From: Azospirillum formosense
GTDB lineage: Bacteria; Pseudomonadota; Alphaproteobacteria; Azospirillales; Azospirillaceae
Reading direction: 5' to 3'
NCBI RefSeq assembly: GCF_040500525.1
Contig: NZ_CP159405.1
Span: 553,162 to 617,161 of the forward strand
DNA: 64,000 bases
Shown here: one piece after another, positions 37,606 to 46,660 of the stretch
How positions within the stretch are numbered: the first letter of the stretch is position 1
Layout: every line of letters begins with the position of its first letter
The notes under the pieces: model-generated
Databases searched by the model: none
What the model saw: only the letters and a program-made list of their open reading frames with translations
What the model was told of the DNA's origin: nothing
Position numbers and translations under genes: made by a program

Positions 37606-38034
37606 TCAGCGCTCGAATTTGGTCGCCATGATGATCGACGAGGTCGTCCGCTCGATGCCGTCGATGGCGCCGATGCGGTCGATCAGCGCGTCCATCTCCT
37701 CCATCGTTCCGGTCCGCACTACGGCGATCAGGTCGTGGGCGCCGCTGATGGCGTGAAGCGCCCGCACCTCCGGAATCCGCTTCAGCGCCTGGACCACGGC
37801 GGCGGTCAGCTTGGGCGACAGGTTGATGGAGACGTGGGCGCGGATCATCCGGCGCGCCGTCTCGTCCGACAGCCGCACCGTGTAGCCGGCGATCACGCCG
37901 CGCTCCTCCAGCCGCTGGATGCGGCTCTGCACCGTGCTGCGCGACACGCGCAGGCGGCGGGCCAGCGCGGCGGTGGGCTCCCGCGCGTTGTCCTGAAGCG
38001 CGTCGAGAAGCTGCTGATCCAGCTCGTCCATCAT
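37606..38034 (-). CDS. Lrp/AsnC-family transcriptional regulator
   Basis: The 142-residue product has the N-terminal HTH (LDQQLLDALQDNAREPTAAL, VSRSTVQSRIQRLEERGVI) and the C-terminal RAM ligand domain (VRALHAISGAHDLIAVVRT). The start MMDELDQQLL at 38034 has GGAAAGG upstream. It is divergent from the lysine dehydrogenase-like gene and probably senses lysine or another amino acid to control it. Confidence 0.92.
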   Translation of the reverse strand: MMDELDQQLLDALQDNAREPTAALARRLRVSRSTVQSRIQRLEERGVIAGYTVRLSDETARRMIRAHVSINLSPKLTAAVVQALKRIPEVRALHAISGAHDLIAVVRTGTMEEMDALIDRIGAIDGIERTTSSIIMATKFER

Positions 38035-38121
38035 ATCGCCGGCCTTTCCGTCATTATGCCGACCGATTTTCGGCGTTTCGGCGCCCTGCACCCTGCACAT
38101 CGACAGGCCGTCCGGTCAAGA

Positions 38122-38140
38122 TTGCGTCACAACGACGCAA
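38122..38140. promoter_or_regulatory. Candidate Lrp operator TTGCGTC-N5-GACGCAA
   Basis: A perfect inverted repeat with 7-base arms, TTGCGTC ACAAC GACGCAA, ends 25 bases upstream of the dehydrogenase ATG. AsnC-family proteins bind such short dyads, so it is probably the site of the divergent regulator. Confidence 0.6.
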
Positions 38141-38165
38141 ACCAAGAAGCAGGGAGTTCGGGACG

Positions 38166-39293
38166 ATGCGCGACATTCTTCTGATGGGCGGCGGCAAGAT
38201 CGGCGAGACCATCGGCGACTTCCTGAAGGCCACGGGCGATTACCGGGTGACCGTCGCCGACCGTTCGGCGGAGGCGCTGGAGCGGCTGCCCGTCCACCCG
38301 CGCATGGAGACGCGCGTGGTGGACGCCGCCGACCCCGCCGGTCTCGCCGAGGCGATGCGCGGCAAGTTCGCGGTGCTGAGCGCGCTGCCCTACCACCTGA
38401 CCGTCGGCGTGGCGGAGGCGGCGCGGGACGCCGGCACCCATTACCTCGACCTGACCGAGGACGTGGCGAGCACGCGGCGCGTCAAGGAGCTGGCCGACGG
38501 CGCGCGCTCGGCCTTCATCCCGCAATGCGGGCTGGCGCCGGGCTTCATCTCCATCGTCGCCAACGACGTGGCCTCGCGCTTCGACACGCTGGACACGGTG
38601 CGGATGCGCGTCGGCGCCCTGCCGAAATACCCGTCCAACGCCCTGAACTACAACCTCACCTGGAGCACCGAGGGCGTCATCAACGAGTATCTGGAGCCCT
38701 GCGAGGCCATCGTGGAAGGCCGCCTCGTCTCCGTCCCGCCGCTGGAGGAGCGCGAGGAGTTCTCCCTCGACGGCGTGCTGTACGAGGCGTTCAACACCTC
38801 CGGCGGGCTGGGCACGCTGTGCGAGACGCTGGCGGGCAAGGTGCGGACGCTCAACTACCGCTCCGTCCGCTATCCGGGGCACCGCGACCTGATGAAGGCG
38901 CTGCTGCACGACCTGCGGCTGGGCAGCCGGCGGGAGTTGCTGAAGGACATTCTGGAGCACTCGATCCCGGCCACCCTCCAGGACGTCGTTCTGATCTTCG
39001 TGACGGTGACCGGGACGAAGCGGGGTCGGCTGCTCCAGGAGACCTACGCCAACAAGATCTACGGGCGGGAGATCGGCGGCACCTTCTACAACGGCATCCA
39101 GATCACCACCGCGTCGGGGATGTGCGCCGTGCTCGACCTGCTGGCCGACGGCACGCTGCCGCAGCGGGGCTTCGTCAAGCAGGAGGAGGTGCGCTACGCC
39201 GACTTCATCGCCAACCGCTTCGGGCGCAACTACGCGATGACCGACGCGGCGCCCCAACAGGGATCGCAGCAGGGGGTGGGGCGCGCCGCCTGA
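38166..39293 (+). CDS. Saccharopine dehydrogenase-fold enzyme, probable lysine 6-dehydrogenase
   Basis: The 375-residue product starts with the Rossmann motif ILLMGGGKIGETIGDFL, then has LSALPYHLTVGVAEAARDAGTHYLDLTED and IPQCGLAPGFISIVANDV. It is the single-domain saccharopine dehydrogenase-like family that includes lysine 6-dehydrogenase, which oxidises L-lysine to 2-aminoadipate semialdehyde with NAD. The partner that would oxidise that semialdehyde is 12 kb away (50186-51688). A divergent Lrp gene supports an amino-acid substrate. True saccharopine dehydrogenase is the alternative. Confidence 0.75.
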   Translation: MRDILLMGGGKIGETIGDFLKATGDYRVTVADRSAEALERLPVHPRMETRVVDAADPAGLAEAMRGKFAVLSALPYHLTVGVAEAARDAGTHYLDLTEDVASTRRVKELADGARSAFIPQCGLAPGFISIVANDVASRFDTLDTVRMRVGALPKYPSNALNYNLTWSTEGVINEYLEPCEAIVEGRLVSVPPLEEREEFSLDGVLYEAFNTSGGLGTLCETLAGKVRTLNYRSVRYPGHRDLMKALLHDLRLGSRRELLKDILEHSIPATLQDVVLIFVTVTGTKRGRLLQETYANKIYGREIGGTFYNGIQITTASGMCAVLDLLADGTLPQRGFVKQEEVRYADFIANRFGRNYAMTDAAPQQGSQQGVGRAA

Positions 39294-39323
39294 GCGGGCG
39301 CCTCACCCCCAACGGGCCGCGCC

Positions 39324-41078
39324 TCAGATCACCTCGCGGGCGCGGCCCTTGAAGACGGTGGCGGCGATCTTCAGAGCGTCGGGGGTGCCGCGGGCCAGCG
39401 CCTCGGTGAAGTGCAGGGCTTGCTTGGCCTGCACCTTCGGCGGCATCGGCGGCTCGTTGGTGTCGACGAGGCAATCCACCACCACCGGCCCCGGATGGGC
39501 AAGGGCGGCGTCCAGCGTGGCGCCGCAATCCTTCGGGTCGGTGATGGTGAAGCCCCGGCCGCCGCAGGCTTCGGCCACCTTGGCGAAGTCGATGGGCTGG
39601 AGGTCGCAGACATACTCGGGGTTGCCGAGCATGGCGATCTGCTCCCACTTGATCTGGCCGAGCGAGTTGTTGTTGTTGATGATGACCTTGATCGGCAGCT
39701 TGTACTTCACCGCCGTGGCGAAATCGGCCATCAGCATGGAGAAGCCGCCGTCCCCGACATAGGCCACCACCTGTCGGCCGGGATGGGCGAGCTGCGCCGC
39801 GATGGCGTAGGGAACGCCGGGCGCCATGGTGGCGAGGTTGCCGGACAGCGAATGCATCTGGCCGCGCCGCGCCGGGATCTGCCGCGCCCACCAGGTGGCG
39901 ATGGTGCCGCTGTCGCAGGCGACGATGGCCGTGTCGGACAGGCGCTTGCCCAGCTCCCACGCGACGACCTGCGGTTTCATCGGCAGGTCGGGGCGGGTGC
40001 CGCGCTCCTCCATCAGTTTCATCCACTCCGCCTTGCCCGCCTGCGCGGTCTGCAGGAAGGAGCGGTCCTCGTGCCGCCGCACCCGCTCGGTCAGGATGTC
40101 CAGCGCCAGCCCGCAATCGCCGACCAGCCCGGCCTCCACCGGGTAGCGCAGGCCGATGCGCGCCGCGTCGATGTCGATCTGGATGGCGCGGGCCTGCCCC
40201 GGCTTCGGGTAATACTCGATGTAGGGGAAGGTCGAGCCGGCGATCAGCAGCGTGTCGCAGGTCTCCAGCGCCTCCTGCGAGGGGGCGGTGCCGAGCAGCC
40301 CGACCTGTCCCGTCGTGAAGGGACTGTCGTCCGGCACCGCGGCCTTGCCCAGCAGCGCCTTGACGATCACCGCCCCGAGCTTGTCGGCCAGCCGTTCGAG
40401 CTGGTCGGTCGCCCGCAGCGCGCCCTGGCCGGCCAGGATGACGACGCGCTTGCCGGCGTCGAGGATTTCCACGGCGCGGCGGGTCTGCGCCTCCGACGGG
40501 ACGGGAAGCTGGGGAGCGAACAGGGCGGTGTTGTGGCCCTTCACGTTGCGCGGCGCGCGCATGTCGGCGCCGATGCCCTGCTCCTGCAGGTCGACGGGGA
40601 TGGTGATGTGCGACACGCCGCGGTGGGCGAGCGCGGTGCGGCAAGCCAGATTGGCGATGTTGCGGACGTGCGCCGCCCCCATGATGCGCTGGTTGTAGAG
40701 CGCGGCGTCCTGGAACACCTTGTCCAGCTCCACGTCCTGCTGGGTGTAGGTGCCGACGAGGTCGTGGTATTGCAGCCCGGTGATCGCCAGCACCGGCTGG
40801 TGGTCGAGCTTGGCGTCGTAGAGACCGTTCAGCAGATGCAGCCCGCCGGGGCCGGAGGTGGCGATGCACACGCCAAGCCGCCCGGTGAACTTGGCGTAGC
40901 CGCAGGCGGCGAAGGCCGCCGCCTCCTCGTGCCGGACCTGGATGAAGCGGATCTCGTCCTGGCGGCGGCGCAGCGCCTCGACGATGCCGTTGATGCCGTC
41001 GCCGGGCATGCCGAAGATCGTGTCCACACCCCAATCCACCAGAACATCCACCAGGATGTCGGAAGCCGTGCTCGCCAT
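39324..41078 (-). CDS. ThDP-dependent enzyme, pyruvate oxidase/PoxB-like
   Basis: The 584-residue product has the three-domain ThDP fold: the PYR domain with GIFGMPGDGINGIVEALRR-type start and activating Glu in VRHEEAAAFAACGYAK, the central domain, and the PP domain with YVGDGGFSMLMADFATAVKY ending in INNNN, the ThDP/metal motif. The sequence fits ubiquinone-dependent pyruvate dehydrogenase or pyruvate oxidase (pyruvate to acetate and CO2). A membrane-binding C-terminal peptide is not obvious. The start at 41078 (MASTASDILVD) follows GGAGACTCCCGC. It is divergent from the SoxR-box promoter. Confidence 0.8.
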   Translation of the reverse strand: MASTASDILVDVLVDWGVDTIFGMPGDGINGIVEALRRRQDEIRFIQVRHEEAAAFAACGYAKFTGRLGVCIATSGPGGLHLLNGLYDAKLDHQPVLAITGLQYHDLVGTYTQQDVELDKVFQDAALYNQRIMGAAHVRNIANLACRTALAHRGVSHITIPVDLQEQGIGADMRAPRNVKGHNTALFAPQLPVPSEAQTRRAVEILDAGKRVVILAGQGALRATDQLERLADKLGAVIVKALLGKAAVPDDSPFTTGQVGLLGTAPSQEALETCDTLLIAGSTFPYIEYYPKPGQARAIQIDIDAARIGLRYPVEAGLVGDCGLALDILTERVRRHEDRSFLQTAQAGKAEWMKLMEERGTRPDLPMKPQVVAWELGKRLSDTAIVACDSGTIATWWARQIPARRGQMHSLSGNLATMAPGVPYAIAAQLAHPGRQVVAYVGDGGFSMLMADFATAVKYKLPIKVIINNNNSLGQIKWEQIAMLGNPEYVCDLQPIDFAKVAEACGGRGFTITDPKDCGATLDAALAHPGPVVVDCLVDTNEPPMPPKVQAKQALHFTEALARGTPDALKIAATVFKGRAREVI

Positions 41079-41179
41079 GCGGGAGTCTCCGTCGCAAACG
41101 GTCGTGATGAAGTCGCTCGATCCATCGGCAACCGAACGGAGCCGGGACGGTTCCCCGGACGGCAGGAGGTGATTGGCTC

Positions 41180-41210
41180 TTGACCTCAAGTTAAGTTGAG
41201 GTTTTAGAGT
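41180..41210 (+). promoter_or_regulatory. SoxR-type box inside a 19-base-spacer promoter
   Basis: CCTCAAGTTAAGTTGAGG (41184-41201) differs from the classic SoxR operator CCTCAAGTTAACTTGAGG by one base. It lies between a -35 TTGACC (41180-41185) and a -10 TAGAGT (41205-41210), separated by 19 bases, the stretched spacer typical of MerR-family activators. It points toward the reductase gene at 41276. No soxR gene is in the window. Confidence 0.75.
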
Positions 41211-41275
41211 GGCTGCAATGTATCTGGCATGCCAGAGATGCCCCGCTCACCCTGGGCGTCCGAACGCAGGCCGGG

Positions 41276-42295
41276 ATGCAGGTCCGTACAACCATCCTGG
41301 TGGGCGAAGGAATGACGACAACCGGTCTCGGGGAGAATGCGCAGCGGCCACCGGCGACGACACGCCCGCTGCGCGTTCATCATCTGGAGCGGGTGGCTCC
41401 GCATGTGTTGCTGGTGGAACTGCGCGATCCGGAGGGCGAGGCCCTGCCGCCCTACGACCCCGGCGCGCACATCGACGTGCATCTGCCGGACGGGGCGGTG
41501 CGCTCCTATTCGTTGTGCGGCGACCCGGCGGATCGCTCCGCCTACCGGATCGCCGTCCTCAACCAGCCGGGCGGGCGGGGATCGCGCTTCATCCACGGGG
41601 AATTGCGGCTCGGCACCACGGTCGCCGTCGCTCCGCCCCGCAACAATTTCCGCTTCGACGACGCCCCACGCTACCGCTTCATCGCCGGAGGCATCGGAAT
41701 CACGCCCCTGCTGCCGATGATCCGCGCGGCGGCGCGCCGGGGAGCCGACTGGGTCCTGCATTATTGCGTGCGCAGCGCGGCCGAGGCGCCGTTCCTCGCC
41801 GAGCTTCGCGAGTTGGGAAATGGCCGGGTGACGGTGCACGCCGCGGACGAGGGTCGGCGGCTGGCGGTCACCGACCTGCTCGCGGCGACGCCCGACGATG
41901 CGCTGATCTATTGCTGCGGTCCGCAGCGCCTGATGGACGCCGTCGCGGCCGCGGCGCGGCCGTCGCAGGACGTGCGTTTCGAATGGTTCACGCCGCGCGC
42001 GGACGCGGGGCGTGACGCGGCGCCGGACGGTCGCTTCGAGGTCGTCTGCGCCCGCTCCGGCGTGACCGTCGCGGTGAAGGAAGGAACGAGCGTGCTGGAC
42101 GCGCTCGACGCCGCGGGGGTTCCCGTCGCCTCGTCGTGCGAGCAGGGCATCTGCGGGACCTGCGAGACGGCGGTGCTGGAGGGGGAGCCCGACCATCGCG
42201 ACAGCGTCCTGTCCGACGCTGAGCGCGCCGCCGGGAAGAGCATGATGATCTGCGTGTCGCGCGCCCGCAGCGCACGCCTGGTTCTGGACGTTTGA
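41276..42295 (+). CDS. Phthalate dioxygenase reductase-type NAD(P)H oxidoreductase
   Basis: The 339-residue product has a flavin domain (GAHIDVHLPDGAVRSYSLCG, where RSYSL binds FMN), a nucleotide domain (FIAGGIGITPLLPMIRAA, YCCGPQRLMDAV) and a C-terminal plant-type 2Fe-2S domain (SSCEQGICGTCETAVLEG, MMICVSRA). It moves electrons from NAD(P)H through flavin and the cluster to a partner, usually a Rieske oxygenase, but none is encoded here. Control by the upstream SoxR-type promoter suggests a redox-stress role. The start is uncertain: ATG 41312 is also possible, but its AAGGA is too close. Confidence 0.88.
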   Translation: MQVRTTILVGEGMTTTGLGENAQRPPATTRPLRVHHLERVAPHVLLVELRDPEGEALPPYDPGAHIDVHLPDGAVRSYSLCGDPADRSAYRIAVLNQPGGRGSRFIHGELRLGTTVAVAPPRNNFRFDDAPRYRFIAGGIGITPLLPMIRAAARRGADWVLHYCVRSAAEAPFLAELRELGNGRVTVHAADEGRRLAVTDLLAATPDDALIYCCGPQRLMDAVAAAARPSQDVRFEWFTPRADAGRDAAPDGRFEVVCARSGVTVAVKEGTSVLDALDAAGVPVASSCEQGICGTCETAVLEGEPDHRDSVLSDAERAAGKSMMICVSRARSARLVLDV

Positions 42296-42322
42296 CCGCA
42301 ACACAGGGACGAGGGGGAGCCT

Positions 42323-42748
42323 ATGACCGAGAACGACCTGCAACGGCTGGGGCTGGCGCTGCTGAACAGCCCGGCCGAGGCCATCGCCTATTCCGACCGC
42401 AAGGGCATCATCCGCTTCTGGAACGCGGGGGCGGAGCGCGTCTTCGGCTTCACCGCCGACGAGGCGCTCGGCCAGTCGCTGGACATCATCATTCCCGACC
42501 GCCAGCGCCAGCGCCATTGGGACGGCTACGATCAGGTGATGAAGACGGGGGAGAGCCGCTACGGCAGCGGCGATCTGCTGTCGGTGCCGGCGACGCGCAA
42601 GGACGGGACCCGCATCTCGGTGGAGTTCACCATCGTGCCGCTGAAGGACGCCGACGGGGCGATGCAGGGGATGGCGGCGGTCATGCGCGACGTCACGGCC
42701 CGGTTCGACGAACTGAAGGCGCTGCGCCGTCAGGCGGCCGGACGCTGA
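42323..42748 (+). CDS. Single PAS-domain protein
   Basis: The 141-residue product is almost only a PAS fold (SPAEAIAYSDRKGIIRFWNA, GAERVFGFTADEALGQSLDI, PATRKDGTRISVEFTIVPLK). It has no output domain and ends with a short basic helix. It lies 27 bases after the reductase gene with a GAGGGGGAGCCT ribosome site, so it is likely in the same SoxR-box operon. A ligand or cofactor such as flavin or heme is possible but not shown by the sequence. Confidence 0.85.
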   Translation: MTENDLQRLGLALLNSPAEAIAYSDRKGIIRFWNAGAERVFGFTADEALGQSLDIIIPDRQRQRHWDGYDQVMKTGESRYGSGDLLSVPATRKDGTRISVEFTIVPLKDADGAMQGMAAVMRDVTARFDELKALRRQAAGR

Positions 42749-42850
42749 AACGCCCGTTGCCGCACGGACCTCCCGAGAATCGGAACCCTCCCGGGCGGGC
42801 GTCCGTTGAAAAGGGCTGTACCTTCAAGACATCAGCGTAGGGAGTGCGAC

Positions 42851-43165
42851 ATGCGCAATCTGATGATCGCGGCGTCGGCCGCGATGCTTCTGGCCGCCTG
42901 TTCGGGCATGGACGGCGGCGGAACGGGCAGCAGCGGGATGAACAGCGGCGGCCCCGGCAGCGGCCTCACGGGCGGCGGCATGTCCGGCAGCCAGGGCGTG
43001 GACGAGCCGAACGTCAACCCGAACGGGACCAGTTCCAGCCCCGGCTCCTACAGCGGGTCCGGGGTGAGCGAGCCGCAAAGCCGCACGCGGTCGCCCAACG
43101 AGTCCGGCATGGACCAGGGCATGACCCGCCAATCCCTGCCGAACCGCTCCGGCACCGGGTGGTAA
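42851..43165 (+). CDS. Small glycine/serine-rich lipoprotein
   Basis: The 104-residue product has a lipoprotein signal peptide (MRNLMIAASAAMLLAACSG) whose lipobox LLAAC marks the lipidated cysteine. The rest is low-complexity Gly/Ser/Asn with GSGLTGGGMSGSQG and ends SLPNRSGTGW; it is probably disordered. The ATG at 42851 follows GGGAGTGCGAC. Function unknown. Confidence 0.7.
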   Translation: MRNLMIAASAAMLLAACSGMDGGGTGSSGMNSGGPGSGLTGGGMSGSQGVDEPNVNPNGTSSSPGSYSGSGVSEPQSRTRSPNESGMDQGMTRQSLPNRSGTGW

Positions 43166-43311
43166 CCCGCAACGGCACGGCCATCCTGCGGAATTCCGGA
43201 CCCGGACGAATAGGGGAGCCGGGCCGGCCGCCGCGGGAACCCGCGGCGGTTCGCGAGGTTCCTACCCTGCCGGACATGCCGGCTGGGTTTCAGAACGCGC
43301 AGGAGCGGTCC

Positions 43312-43485
43312 ATGCTGAAATGGGCGTTGATCTTTTTCGTGGTGTCCCTGGTCGCCGGCGCGCTCGGCTTCACCAACGTGTCGTCGGCCACGGCGGGCGT
43401 CGCGAAGATCCTCTTCGGGATCGCTCTGATCATCTTCCTGGTCTTCCTGGTCCTCGCCCTGCTGGCCGGCGAGGTGATTTTCTGA
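43312..43485 (+). CDS. DUF1328 small membrane protein (YtjA family)
   Basis: The 57-residue product has two membrane helices (WALIFFVVSLVAGALGF and AKILFGIALIIFLVFLVLAL), exactly the DUF1328 pattern. The ATG at 43312 has AGGAG eight bases upstream. Family members are often induced by envelope stress; the role is unknown. Confidence 0.85.
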   Translation: MLKWALIFFVVSLVAGALGFTNVSSATAGVAKILFGIALIIFLVFLVLALLAGEVIF

Positions 43486-43489
43486 TCCG

Positions 43490-44710
43490 TCAGCGGAGCG
43501 CCGCTGACTGGGGACGGAGAATGGACAGCGCGCGGGCGAAGGCCTGATCGTTGGCCGCGCTGGGGATGCCGCCGGAGGGCGCGGCGGATTGCCCGTCCTC
43601 CGCGGCCGGCTCCGCGATGGTCTCGTCGGGCTGGATGCCGATCTGGTGGATCGACTGGCCCGACGGCGTGTAGTAGCGCGCCGTGGTCAGCTTCAGCGCC
43701 CCGCTGTCGAAGGGGATGACGCTCTGGATGATCCCCTTGCCGAAGGTCGTCGTGCCGATCACCGTCGCGCGCCGGTGGTCCTTCAGCGCCCCGGTCAGGA
43801 TTTCCGCGGCCGAGGCCGACTTCGCGTTGACCAGCACCACCAGCGGCAGGCCGTCCGTCTCGTCGCCCGGTGTGGCGGTGTAGGTCTTGTCCGCCCCGCG
43901 CCCGGGGCCGCGGGCGGTCAGGATCGTCCCCTTGTCGAGGAAGGCGTCGGCGACGCGGACGCTCGCCTGCACCAGCCCGCCGGGATTGTCGCGCAGATCG
44001 ATGATGAAGCCGCCCATGTCCGGCCCGATGCGGTCGCGCAGCGAGCGGATGGCCGTGCTGACCCCGGTGGCGGTCTGGCGGTCGAAGCGGGTGATGCGGA
44101 TGTAGCCCACCGTACCGACGGCGGCCAGCCGGACCGAGGGGATGCGCAGCTTGCCGCGGACCACACTGACCTCGAAGGGGTCGGGCGTGCCGGCGCGCAG
44201 GACGGTCAGCGACACCGCCGCCCCTTCCGGCCCGCTCAGCATCTGCTTGACGGTCGCCAGCTCCGCCCCGCCCACCGGCTGCTGGTCCACCGCCAGGATC
44301 ACGTCGCCGGAGCGCAGGCCGGCGGCCTCCGCGGGGGAGTCGGGAACGGTCTCGGCGATGCGGACTCGGGTGCCGTGGGCTTCGTAGCGGATGCCCAGCC
44401 CGGCGAAGGCGCCGTCGTTCGACGCCTGCAACTGCCGGTATTCGCCGTCGTCGAGATAGGCGGAATAGCGATCCCGTCCGGCCATCGCCTTGATGGCGAT
44501 GTCGACCAGCTCATGGTCGGTCAGCGGCTCCACATACTGGCCGCGGATGGTGCGCAACGCCCGGACGAAGCGGTCGATCTCCTCCGCTTCCGTGCTGTGG
44601 CCGTAGGGAGTGGAGTCGCCTGCGGCCTGCGCGCTCCGTCCGGTGGTCATGGCCCCCGGGATCGCGAGGAAGGCGCAAAGGGCGGCGGCGGTGACGAGGC
44701 GCAGCTTCAC
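43490..44710 (-). CDS. S41 carboxy-terminal processing protease (CtpA/Prc type)
   Basis: The 406-residue product has a signal peptide (about 1-29), a PDZ domain at about 90-175 (FAGLGIRYEAHGTRVRIAET, GLRSGDVILAVDQQPV), and the S41 core with IIDLRDNPGG, catalytic serine in VNAKSASAAEILTGALKD and lysine in TTFGKGIIQSV. It would act in the periplasm, trimming C-termini of exported proteins. It starts with GTG (translated MKLRLVTAAAL). It converges with the DUF1328 gene, 4 bases apart. Confidence 0.92.
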   Translation of the reverse strand: MKLRLVTAAALCAFLAIPGAMTTGRSAQAAGDSTPYGHSTEAEEIDRFVRALRTIRGQYVEPLTDHELVDIAIKAMAGRDRYSAYLDDGEYRQLQASNDGAFAGLGIRYEAHGTRVRIAETVPDSPAEAAGLRSGDVILAVDQQPVGGAELATVKQMLSGPEGAAVSLTVLRAGTPDPFEVSVVRGKLRIPSVRLAAVGTVGYIRITRFDRQTATGVSTAIRSLRDRIGPDMGGFIIDLRDNPGGLVQASVRVADAFLDKGTILTARGPGRGADKTYTATPGDETDGLPLVVLVNAKSASAAEILTGALKDHRRATVIGTTTFGKGIIQSVIPFDSGALKLTTARYYTPSGQSIHQIGIQPDETIAEPAAEDGQSAAPSGGIPSAANDQAFARALSILRPQSAALR

Positions 44711-44796
44711 GGCGGCAATCTCTCGGGATCGGAGCGGCGATGCTTCGAAATTAGCGGTGAATTGGTTTATGTACCGTTAACCATAACCGGAACGTG

Positions 44797-45729
44797 TCAG
44801 ACCTTGTCCGCGTCGATGGACCGCCGCCACACCGGTTCGGACAGGCGCTCGACCAGGAAGTCGGCCAGGACGCCGACCTTCGCCGGGCGCGTGCGGGCCG
44901 ATGGCGTGACGAAGTAGAGCCCGCCTTTCGGCAGCGACCAGTCGGTCAGGATGGCGGTCAGCCGCCCGTCCGCCAGATGCTCCGCCGCCATGAACTCCGG
45001 CAGTTCGGCGATCGCCAGCCCCTCCAGGAGCATCGGCACCAAGGCGTCGGCGTTGGTGACGCGCAGCGGGCCGGACGGCATCACGCTCTCCTCTTCGCCG
45101 GCGCCGTTGGTGAAGCGCCAGATGTCCTGGCGCCGCCGGTAGGCATAGCCCAGGCAATGGTGGTCCTTCAGGTCACGGGGATGCCGGGGCAGGCCATGGC
45201 GGGCAATATAGCTGGGAGCGGCAAGGACGACGGGAGCGATGGGGCACAGCCGCCGGGCCACCAGCGAGCTGTCCGGCAGCACGGCGATCCGCAGCGCGGC
45301 GTCGAAGCCTTCGCCCACCAGATCGACGGTCGCGTCGCTCAGATGCAGGTCGATGGAAATCTCCGGATAGAGGCGGAAGAAGTCCGGCAGCAGGGGCGCC
45401 ACCCAGCGCAGCCCGAACGACATCGGCACCGCCAGCCGGATCAGGCCGCGCGGGCGGCTGGACAGCTCGCGCGCCGCGTTCTCGGCCGCCTCCGCCTCGT
45501 CATAGAGGCGCATCGCACGCTCGGCCAGGGAATGGCCGAAATCGGTCAAGGCCAGCCGGCGCGAGGTGCGGTTGAACAACCGTCCCCCCAACCGCTCCTC
45601 CAGCCGGCCGACGGCGCGCGACACCGTGGCGACCGACACGCCCATGGCGCGGGCCGCACCGGCGAAGGAACGCTCCTCCACCACCTTGGCGAACATCGCC
45701 AAGCCTTCGAAATCCGGCAGCCTCGACAT
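44797..45729 (-). CDS. LysR-family regulator next to a short-chain dehydrogenase
   Basis: The 310-residue product has the HTH at about 1-60 (FAKVVEERSFAGAARAMGVS, LEERLGGRLFNRTSRRLALT) and an effector domain (LIRLAVPMSFGLRWVAPLLP). I chose the ATG at 45729 because AGGA lies six bases upstream; a TTG six bases earlier is in frame. It is divergent from the SDR gene across 101 bases and probably controls it. Confidence 0.9.
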   Translation of the reverse strand: MSRLPDFEGLAMFAKVVEERSFAGAARAMGVSVATVSRAVGRLEERLGGRLFNRTSRRLALTDFGHSLAERAMRLYDEAEAAENAARELSSRPRGLIRLAVPMSFGLRWVAPLLPDFFRLYPEISIDLHLSDATVDLVGEGFDAALRIAVLPDSSLVARRLCPIAPVVLAAPSYIARHGLPRHPRDLKDHHCLGYAYRRRQDIWRFTNGAGEEESVMPSGPLRVTNADALVPMLLEGLAIAELPEFMAAEHLADGRLTAILTDWSLPKGGLYFVTPSARTRPAKVGVLADFLVERLSEPVWRRSIDADKV

Positions 45730-45830
45730 CGCCAATCCTGCAACGATGGTTTTCAGTCGTTTCTATTTCGATGGGTCTCCGCCGTCGATAGCTTTCTCTC
45801 CAGCGAACAACCCAATCAAGGAAGCTACCG

Positions 45831-46595
45831 ATGTCACGCAAGCTCGACGGCAAGATCGCCCTCGTCACCGGCGCCACCAGCGGCATCGGCCTCGCCGCGG
45901 CCAAGCGCTTCGCCGCCGAAGGGGCCACCGTCTATCTCACCGGCCGCCGCCCGTCCGAACTGGAGGCCGCGGTCGCGGCGATCCGGGACGCTGGCGGCAC
46001 GGCGACGGGGGTCCAGGCCGACTCGTCCAATCTGGCCGACCTCGACCGGCTCTATGAGCGCATCGAAAGCGAGGCGGGCCGCCTCGACGTGCTGTACGCC
46101 AACGCCGGCGGCGGCGGCATGCTGCCGCTCGGCGCGATCACCGAGGAGCAGTATGAGGACACCTTCAACCGCAATGTGAAGGGCGTGCTGTTCACCGTGC
46201 AGAAGGCGCTGCCGCTGCTCGGCCGGGGCGCGTCGGTGATCCTCGCCGGGTCCACCGCCGGCAGCATGGGCACGGCGGCCTTCAGCGTCTACAGCGCCAG
46301 CAAGGCGGCGGTGCGCAACTTCGCCCGCAGCTGGATCCTGGACCTGAAGGACCGCGGCATCCGCGTCAACACGCTCAGCCCCGGTCCGATCCGCACGCCG
46401 GGTCTGGTCGAGCTGGCCGGTCCGGACGCGGCGCAGCAGCAGGGCTTGGTGGATTATCTGGCGGCGCAGGTGCCGCTGGGCCGCGTCGGCGATCCCGACG
46501 AAATCGCCAAGGCCGCCGTCTTCCTGGCGTCCGACGACAGCAGCTTCGTCAACGGCGTGGAGCTGTTCGCCGACGGCGGCATGGCCCAGGTTTGA
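45831..46595 (+). CDS. Short-chain dehydrogenase/reductase
   Basis: The 254-residue classical SDR has the TGATSGIGLAAAKRF cofactor motif, LYANAGGGGMLPLG (NNAG-type), catalytic serine region ILAGSTAGSMGT and YSASKAA for the Tyr-Lys pair. The C-terminus is NGVELFADGGMAQV. The first cofactor loop, ending LTGRRPSEL, suggests NADP. The substrate is unknown. AAGGA lies upstream of the ATG. Confidence 0.92.
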   Translation: MSRKLDGKIALVTGATSGIGLAAAKRFAAEGATVYLTGRRPSELEAAVAAIRDAGGTATGVQADSSNLADLDRLYERIESEAGRLDVLYANAGGGGMLPLGAITEEQYEDTFNRNVKGVLFTVQKALPLLGRGASVILAGSTAGSMGTAAFSVYSASKAAVRNFARSWILDLKDRGIRVNTLSPGPIRTPGLVELAGPDAAQQQGLVDYLAAQVPLGRVGDPDEIAKAAVFLASDDSSFVNGVELFADGGMAQV

Positions 46596-46660
46596 CGCCG
46601 AAGCCGGACGGGGGGCCGGAAGAGCGGCTTCCGCCCCCCGCCCGGCAATGAGACCGGCCC

